From positions 62,001-126,000 of the forward strand of contig NZ_RAIQ01000003.1 in the NCBI RefSeq assembly GCF_003625475.1: a stretch of 64,000 nt of DNA, read 5' to 3'. Source of the DNA: Butyrivibrio sp. X503 (lineage in GTDB: Bacteria; Bacillota; Clostridia; Lachnospirales; Lachnospiraceae). Position numbers and translations under genes: made by a program. Positions within the stretch are counted from its first letter, which is position 1, and the number at the start of each line of letters is the position of its first letter. Below, piece after piece: positions 59,322-64,000 of the stretch. The notes beneath the pieces were generated by a model that was not told where the DNA came from, did no database searches, and saw only the letters and a program-made list of their open reading frames with translations.

Positions 59322-60194
59322 TTATTTCTTTATGATATCAACCAAACCATTGATTGCTTTGTTTTGATGCTTATCCTTATGGATCAGTACCTGCGAATAA
59401 ATGGGGAAATCATCCCCCTTCCAGGTAAGACGCTTAAGTTTTCCGTCCTTTACTTCTGTTTCCGCCGTGATATCCGGGATAAACGCTACTCCTAAGCCGT
59501 TTATGGCAAACTGTTTCAGTATTTCTTTACTGCTTGTTTCCAGCACTATTTTAGGTAAGATTCCATGCTTCTCGAGGTCAGCAATCAACATATTCCTGAA
59601 ATTACATTTATGTCCTGTCAAAAGAAGCGGCAACTCTCCAAGCTCTTTTTCCTTAATGCTCTTTCCTGCAATCGGATGCTCCGGAGATACGTAGAAGCCG
59701 AGTTTTTCCCTTTTCTTGTGCAGGATCTTAACCCTCTCATCCTCGATGAGCGGATTAAGTGTATAGACCATGTCAAGCTCACCCTTTTGCAGAAGATCCG
59801 GAATACTTTCGTGCGTGACAAACTGTATTCTGATCTCTGTCCTCGGGTTATCCTTGTTATACTCCATCAAGATTCGCGGAAACCCGGTAATACAAAGTGA
59901 CTCAGATACGCCCAATTTCAATACGCCCGAGGAATTTGCTTCATCTGCTACATCGAGGCGAATATCCCGCTCTAATTGCAGCATCTTCTCAGCATATGCT
60001 ATAAGTCTATCGCCTTGTGATGTTACCGAAATAGTTTTGCCAAGGCGCTCAAACAGCACGCACCCCAGTTCATCCTCAAGCTGCTTGATCTGCGTCGTAA
60101 CAGTCGACTGCGCATAACCCAGATTATCGGCCGCAGCAGAAAAACTTCCCAGTTCAGCGATTTTCAAAAAAGTGTTTAGCTGTGTGATTGTCAT
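59322..60194 (-). CDS. LysR family transcriptional regulator
   Basis: This 290-residue regulator has the LysR winged helix at its start: MTITQLNTFLKIAELGSFSA, AADNLGYAQSTVTTQIKQLE, then LGCVLFERLGKTISVTSQG. The effector-binding domain follows (SGVLKLGVSESLCITGFPRI). GGAGG lies 5 nt before the ATG at 60194; another ATG is 12 bp upstream. It is divergent from the DinB-like gene, the classical arrangement for a regulator and its target. Confidence 0.93.
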   Translation of the reverse strand: MTITQLNTFLKIAELGSFSAAADNLGYAQSTVTTQIKQLEDELGCVLFERLGKTISVTSQGDRLIAYAEKMLQLERDIRLDVADEANSSGVLKLGVSESLCITGFPRILMEYNKDNPRTEIRIQFVTHESIPDLLQKGELDMVYTLNPLIEDERVKILHKKREKLGFYVSPEHPIAGKSIKEKELGELPLLLTGHKCNFRNMLIADLEKHGILPKIVLETSSKEILKQFAINGLGVAFIPDITAETEVKDGKLKRLTWKGDDFPIYSQVLIHKDKHQNKAINGLVDIIKK

Positions 60195-60250
60195 AACATC
60201 CTCCATATAGTTCAGTTATAAATCCATATCCGCGTGAAATAAAAAGCTTG

Positions 60251-60286
60251 ACACAACTACTATTATCGTCATAGAATTCACTCAAG
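60251..60286 (+). promoter_or_regulatory. Possible promoter in the lysR-dinB gap
   Basis: TTGACA at about 60250 and TAGAAT 18 bp later read towards the DinB-like gene, about 200 bp from its ATG. The spacing of both boxes is good, but the long leader leaves the assignment open. Confidence 0.4.
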
Positions 60287-60376
60287 AAACGTGGTTTTGT
60301 GCCGTACGGTTTTACCTATGCGGGGTACTACGTTTCTTTTTTATGTCTATCACGTCATAAAAACAATCTCCTGCAT

Positions 60377-60420
60377 TCAGTAAAATTGAATCAAATAATA
60401 GTTTATTTCAATTTTACTGA
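60377..60420. promoter_or_regulatory. 14-bp inverted repeat upstream of the DinB-like gene
   Basis: TCAGTAAAATTGAA (60377-60390) and TTCAATTTTACTGA (60407-60420) form a perfect inverted repeat with a 16-nt spacer. It lies 57 bp before the ATG, just ahead of a likely -10 (TATTAT or ATTATA). It may be an operator. Confidence 0.5.
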
Positions 60421-60477
60421 TATTATGTTTGGTGTTATTATACGATCAAATCCAATCAAACGCAAGGAGGACTTCAC

Positions 60478-61005
60478 ATGAACGAACTATGTAAGATCAT
60501 TAAAGACACCGTTAAACCTAACTTCTTAAATATCCGAACTTCCATACAAACCTATGACAGAGATGCTATCTGCTGCGGCGCTCCATGTTGGAGATGGGTG
60601 TATCACGCTCTCCACTCAGCCGACAAATGGTTTTTCAATCCGTTCGTTTACGAAGAACCTTCATTTCATGAGGCAGGAATGGATAATCCGGATAATCCCA
60701 CAAGCGTTGTGCTCTCTGATGAGCAGCTCTTGTCTTATCTTGACCGAATAGAAAAGAAAACCATGGATTATTTGGATTCACTTACTGATGAAGATCTGTA
60801 TGAAAAGCCGGAGAAATGTATCTACACGCGCTTGGAACTTGTCCTTCGCCAATACAGGCACATCTCATTCCACACCGGCATGCTGAACGGTCAGACTGCC
60901 ATCGCGACCGGACAATTCCCTATGTGGGTTTCCCAAACCGACAAATACGTCGATGACGGCATCTTCTTCGGCCGCTACCGCAAAGGCCAGATCAGTACGA
61001 AGTGA
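60478..61005 (+). CDS. DinB-like superfamily protein
   Basis: This 175-residue protein is a four-helix DinB/YfiT-like protein. Likely metal-site His residues are in YHALHSADKWF and RQYRHISFHTGMLNG. Members act as small metal-dependent thiol-linked enzymes or are of unknown function. AAGGAGG lies 7 nt before the ATG. It is divergent from the LysR gene and ends at a strong terminator, so it is probably a single-gene unit under LysR control. Confidence 0.8.
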   Translation: MNELCKIIKDTVKPNFLNIRTSIQTYDRDAICCGAPCWRWVYHALHSADKWFFNPFVYEEPSFHEAGMDNPDNPTSVVLSDEQLLSYLDRIEKKTMDYLDSLTDEDLYEKPEKCIYTRLELVLRQYRHISFHTGMLNGQTAIATGQFPMWVSQTDKYVDDGIFFGRYRKGQISTK

Positions 61006-61012
61006 TCACAAA

Positions 61013-61044
61013 GGGGCGAGCACCAAAGCTCGCCCCTCTTTTTT
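61013..61044 (+). terminator. Terminator of the DinB-like gene
   Basis: GGGGCGAGC (61013-61021) and GCTCGCCCC (61028-61036) form a perfect 9-bp stem with a 6-nt loop, followed by TCTTTTTT. Confidence 0.95.
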
Positions 61045-61145
61045 GTCATTTAAACAATCACGCAGATCACTAATCCAATATTATTGACAAATTCCGCTTT
61101 TTCTGTTACTTTTTGATTAGGAAATGGGTTTTCACCGGGTAGGAC

Positions 61146-61673
61146 TTATGTCTGACAGGACTTGCCTGTTTCTTTTTTTATTTCCAAAACATCGTATAGA
61201 TACTTCTTCCCACTTGAAGCGTGTCTTATAAGAAGACGACCTCGAAAAATATTGTATCTTTCTACACTTTCATCATCCCCGTATACTGGCAAAGCAAATC
61301 TTGTATCATAGCGATACCATCCATTTTTAGCATCTGCCCCCTTCAATTTTTTAGTATAAATAGAACCAGCATATTCATTAGGAAGTTCTGAACCTATATA
61401 AATCATCTCATTATCTTCAGCTATAGAGAAAATATCCCCTACATATTGTTTTAAGTATTTTTCAACATCCTCCCACTGGATTGAACGTCTGCCTTTAAAA
61501 ATAATATCGTTAATAACAACAATCTTATTACCCTCTGCATCTTCTATTACCGACACATTTCTTTTTGTTTTTTTCTCAAACTTAATCTGATAGGCAATTA
61601 ACCTTGGAATATAATCCGGAGGTGTTCTTCTTCCCGCTTCCCAGTCTTCCAACGTACGAACAGGGATGCACAA
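61146..61673 (-). pseudogene. 5'-truncated mobile-element-type HTH protein
   Basis: The frame opens with CIPVRTLEDWEAGRRTPPDY and I-P-R-L-I, the second half of a helix-turn-helix seen in proteins carried on conjugative elements of Clostridia. The first half is missing: two codons before the first possible start (TTG) there is an in-frame TGA. The rest follows the family (DIIFKGRRSIQWEDVEKYLK, YRYDTRFALPVY, YLYDVLEIKKET), but about 25 residues before G-W-Y-R-Y-D seem to be lost (ADAKNGWYRYD follows too soon). I read it as a decayed piece. The family match is from memory. Confidence 0.6.
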
Positions 61674-61727
61674 ATGTCACCCGTGATTGGTTTGAAGGGG
61701 ATCTTTCAGGCATACCTCTTTTTCCTT

Positions 61728-63053
61728 CTAAAACAGCACAGATATAGTAGTGCCCACACCAGGTGCACTATCTACCTCTATTTTAGCATCATGAATCTCA
61801 ACTATGTGTTTTACGATTGCAAGGCCAAGGCCTGTACCACCTGTAGCTTTAGATCTACTTTTATCCACGCGGTAAAATCGTTCAAAGATTCGCTGCTGCT
61901 CTGAAGCAGGTATTCCTATTCCGTTGTCCTTAACTGTAAGCGCCGTCTGCCCATCTATTTTCCCCACAGAAACTTTTACTTTGCCGCCGGAATTATTATA
62001 TCTGATAGCATTCTGCCCCAGATTTTCAACCAACTCTTTGAGCATATCTTTGTTTCCGCGAACAATACTCGTTTTCCCCTCTAGCTCAATTGTCACATTT
62101 CTTTGTTTCGCATTAACTGATAAGACTTCCATACATTCTGAGGCAGTCTCGTATAAGTCAACCTCTGCAAAATGTAACTCAGAATCTTTTCTATCCAAAT
62201 CCGAGAGTCTCAAAATATCATTTATCAATGCAAGTAATCTGTCGGCATTCTTTCTGATTTCCTGATAAAAATGATTCTGCTTCTCAGCGCCTACCATTCC
62301 TCCCTCTAACAATTCAGCATAACCGGAGATAGCAGTAAGCGGTGTCTTAAGCTCATGTGAAACATTAGCTGTAAAATCCTGTCTAGCCTTTGCCGCTGAT
62401 AAAATATCTGTATGCTGTGTGCGAAGCATTTCTGCCAAAGGATCTAATTCCCTGTACGGCGATTCATAATCTGCATTCTCCAAATTTTCCGCCATCATCT
62501 CTATTGGTTTTAAAAGCTGTTTTGTAAGCAGATGAGAAATCGCTACGCAAATTGAAATGATCAAGAGAATAATTAATAGAATAATTGGTATCGCTGATAT
62601 GAATACAGCCCAAATGCTCTGTGCATTGGTAGCAACACGAAGAACCGTTCCATTATCTAAACGCAACGCATAATAAAACGTATCCTCATTCATAGTGTCA
62701 GATCTTCTAACTGCTTCCCCTTCACCATGTTCAAAAGCCGCCTGTATCTCTGGTCTGTCAAAATGATTTTGCAATAGCTCCGCTGAGGCATCATTGTCAT
62801 ATAAAACAGTTCCATCTTTATCAATCCAAGTTACACGCAGCTCATCTAAATCAGTAGATAAATCTATCTGATCTACATCAATATCTACTGATTCAAAATA
62901 TTGGGTATCCTTTAGAAGTTTCGCACTGACAGATAGATCTGATCGCACCTGACCCTCAAAGAGATTGTAATATATAATTGTAATTCCAATAACTGTTGCG
63001 ATAATTGCTAATATCGCAATTCCAACCAGTCTTATATTTATTCTTATTTTCAT
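61728..63053 (-). CDS. PhoR-like sensor histidine kinase
   Basis: This 441-residue kinase has a first membrane helix (IRLVGIAILAIIATVIGITI), an outside domain of about 110 residues, a second helix (FISAIPIILLIILLIISICV), a HAMP-like region and the phosphorylation site FTANVSHELKTPLTAISGYA (His near 232). The ATPase boxes are LVENLGQNAIRYN, VKDNGIGIPASEQ, RFYRVDKSRS and GTGLGLAIVKHIVE. Its start overlaps the stop of the regulator gene (ATGA, 63050-63053). With PhoU coded next to it, a phosphate or cell-envelope signal is likely. Confidence 0.93.
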   Translation of the reverse strand: MKIRINIRLVGIAILAIIATVIGITIIYYNLFEGQVRSDLSVSAKLLKDTQYFESVDIDVDQIDLSTDLDELRVTWIDKDGTVLYDNDASAELLQNHFDRPEIQAAFEHGEGEAVRRSDTMNEDTFYYALRLDNGTVLRVATNAQSIWAVFISAIPIILLIILLIISICVAISHLLTKQLLKPIEMMAENLENADYESPYRELDPLAEMLRTQHTDILSAAKARQDFTANVSHELKTPLTAISGYAELLEGGMVGAEKQNHFYQEIRKNADRLLALINDILRLSDLDRKDSELHFAEVDLYETASECMEVLSVNAKQRNVTIELEGKTSIVRGNKDMLKELVENLGQNAIRYNNSGGKVKVSVGKIDGQTALTVKDNGIGIPASEQQRIFERFYRVDKSRSKATGGTGLGLAIVKHIVEIHDAKIEVDSAPGVGTTISVLF

Positions 63054-63718
63054 TCGATTACATATCCTACATTTCTCACGGTCTTGATTCTACTACCATA
63101 ATCCCCTAATTTTTGGCGAAGAGTTTTTACATGCATGTCTATAGTTCTTGATTCCCCCTCGTAATCCGCTCCCCATACCTGCTCCATGATAGTGTCACGG
63201 TTCAGTACGATTCCTTTGTTTAATACAAGAAAAGACAAAAACTCATACTCCTTATAGGTTAGCTCAACATGATTTCCACTGATAGTAACCTCATGCTTTT
63301 CATTATTTATAACCAGTTCGTCCAGCCTAAGTTCTTTTATATCCTCAGCCTGAGTTCTACGAAGCAGGGCTTTCACCCTTGAGACTAGTTCCATAACCGA
63401 AAATGGCTTCTTGATATAATCATCAGCCCCATCCTCAATTCCTCTAACTAAATCAAGCTCTGTTGTTTTAGCAGTAACCATAATCACAGGGAGTTTCTTT
63501 GTCTCTGGATTTTTTCTAAGCTTCTTTACTATTTCATTGCCACTTTCATCCGGAAGCATAATATCCACTAAGCATAAATCCGGAATCACATCATTCATCT
63601 TGTCGTAAAAATCTTTTGCACATGAAAATCCTAATACCTTATGTCCCGCATTTATGAGGGCCAGCTCTTCGATTTCCCTTATGCTGTCATCATCTTCAAT
63701 TATATAAATAAGCGCCAT
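63050..63718 (-). CDS. PhoB-like response regulator (OmpR family)
   Basis: This 222-residue regulator has a receiver domain (LIYIIEDDDSIREIEELAL, phospho-Asp in PDLCLVDIMLPDESG, IMVTAKTTE, DYIKKPFSVMELVSRV) and a winged-helix domain (VELTYKEYEFLSFLVLNKGI, RTIDMHVKTLRQKLGDYG). It pairs with the kinase whose gene follows with a 4-bp overlap. It lies 9 bp after the PhoU-domain gene, so the three form one unit. AGGAG precedes the ATG. Confidence 0.94.
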   Translation of the reverse strand: MALIYIIEDDDSIREIEELALINAGHKVLGFSCAKDFYDKMNDVIPDLCLVDIMLPDESGNEIVKKLRKNPETKKLPVIMVTAKTTELDLVRGIEDGADDYIKKPFSVMELVSRVKALLRRTQAEDIKELRLDELVINNEKHEVTISGNHVELTYKEYEFLSFLVLNKGIVLNRDTIMEQVWGADYEGESRTIDMHVKTLRQKLGDYGSRIKTVRNVGYVIE

Positions 63719-63727
63719 TCATCTCTC

Positions 63728-64000
63728 CTATTGTGCGTCCTTAGACTGTCCTATCTCTTTCTTACTGATGGGGTAATGCTTAATCAGTTCTTCATACTCT
63801 TTGTTGAAGCTCTTTCTATCTTCACTGGATAAGCTTTCAAAATACTCATGCGTATTATAATCATCATCTAAAATAGTTATCATTTCAACTGCAATATTTG
63901 AACAATGATCAGACACTCGCTCCAAACCGGTCAATACATCATCCAAAATAAATCCCATTTCAATAGTAGACTTGCCCTTCTTCAGTCTCTTGATATGATT
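63728..64000 (-). CDS. PhoU-domain protein, C-terminal part (5' end outside window)
   Basis: The frame is open to the window edge (14 codons beyond the first ATG: NHIKRLKKGKSTIE). The visible 90 residues include EMGFILDDVLTGLERVSDHC, the end of a PhoU domain as found in stand-alone PhoU or at the C-terminus of Na/Pi cotransporter-like (NptA/YjbB) proteins. The L-E-R-V-S-D-H-C-S-N-I-A form is closest to the cotransporter type. An acidic tail follows (STHEYFES-like, then KKEIGQSKDAQ). Together with the two-component pair it points to phosphate control. Confidence 0.8.
   Translation of the reverse strand, partial: NHIKRLKKGKSTIEMGFILDDVLTGLERVSDHCSNIAVEMITILDDDYNTHEYFESLSSEDRKSFNKEYEELIKHYPISKKEIGQSKDAQ

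Noticed and set aside
60251..60286. Third copy of the CPBP operator motif in the lysR-dinB gap (TTGACACAACTACTATT resembles parts of the motif)
   Set aside because: Only a few positions match outside the -35 box, and no CPBP gene follows.
1..64000. tRNA, rRNA or other large RNA genes
   Set aside because: No tRNA cloverleaf ends (GGTTCGA-type T arms with CCA-side pairing) or rRNA-like conserved blocks were noticed in reading. A covariance search would be decisive.

Overview
The window looks like a chromosomal segment of a low-to-mid GC Gram-positive anaerobe, most likely a rumen or gut Lachnospiraceae bacterium near Butyrivibrio. This is inferred from the inverted-domain GH3 beta-glucosidase, a DUF5722 secreted protein, BceRSAB-type and CPBP genes, strong AGGAGG ribosome binding sites, and Lachnospiraceae-like type IV pilus genes. 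No tRNA, rRNA or CRISPR array was recognised. Both ends cut through genes (an ABC-F ATPase at the left, a PhoU-domain protein at the right).

Layout. 1-4.9 kb: the end of an ABC-F gene, then an AT-rich cluster of immunity-like genes (a DUF2625 protein, a lipoprotein, two paralogues, other unknowns) downstream of a 64-codon toxin-like C-terminal relic. 4.9-13.7 kb: envelope and housekeeping genes (GT-C glycosyltransferase, DUF5722 protein, truA, a preQ1-riboswitch-controlled queT, an AAA/DUF4143 ATPase behind three 33-bp repeats, a PhzF-like enzyme, a lipoprotein). 13.9-25.4 kb: a second AT-rich block that reads as a defence island. Its core is a seven-gene co-directional run (23909 to 15924) ending at a terminator: GIY-YIG/SF1 helicase, MazG-like pyrophosphohydrolase, PD-(D/E)XK/DUF2075 helicase, HNH nuclease, class I SAM methyltransferase, HEPN-like protein and metallo-beta-lactamase-fold hydrolase. 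A dead IS4-type transposase and a DUF3800 gene lie on its upstream side. I match this set to no named defence system.

25.5-30.5 kb: ZIP metal transporter with a Fur-box-like site, a CPBP protease, the GH3 enzyme, and eight 54-bp tandem repeats, each carrying a 9-bp inverted repeat. 30.5-51.2 kb: one long minus-strand type IV pilus locus. It runs from eight tandem prepilins through pilB, pilT, pilC, prepilin peptidase, a pilM-pilN fusion, pilO and four minor-pilin-like genes to a 1247-aa beta-helix/InlB-repeat protein and a 673-aa acidic secreted protein. The likely logic is motors and platform (PilB, PilT, PilC), peptidase, PilMN/PilO alignment complex, pilin subunits, and a surface or tip complex.

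51.4-64 kb: a cinA-like amidohydrolase gene, a BceRSAB peptide sensing/efflux module with a BceR-type box inside the end of the kinase gene, three tandem CPBP proteases, divergent LysR and DinB-like genes, a 5'-truncated mobile-element-type gene, and a PhoR/PhoB-like two-component pair next to a PhoU-domain gene. Starts were chosen by hand from ribosome binding sites. Family names rest on motif recognition, not on database searches.
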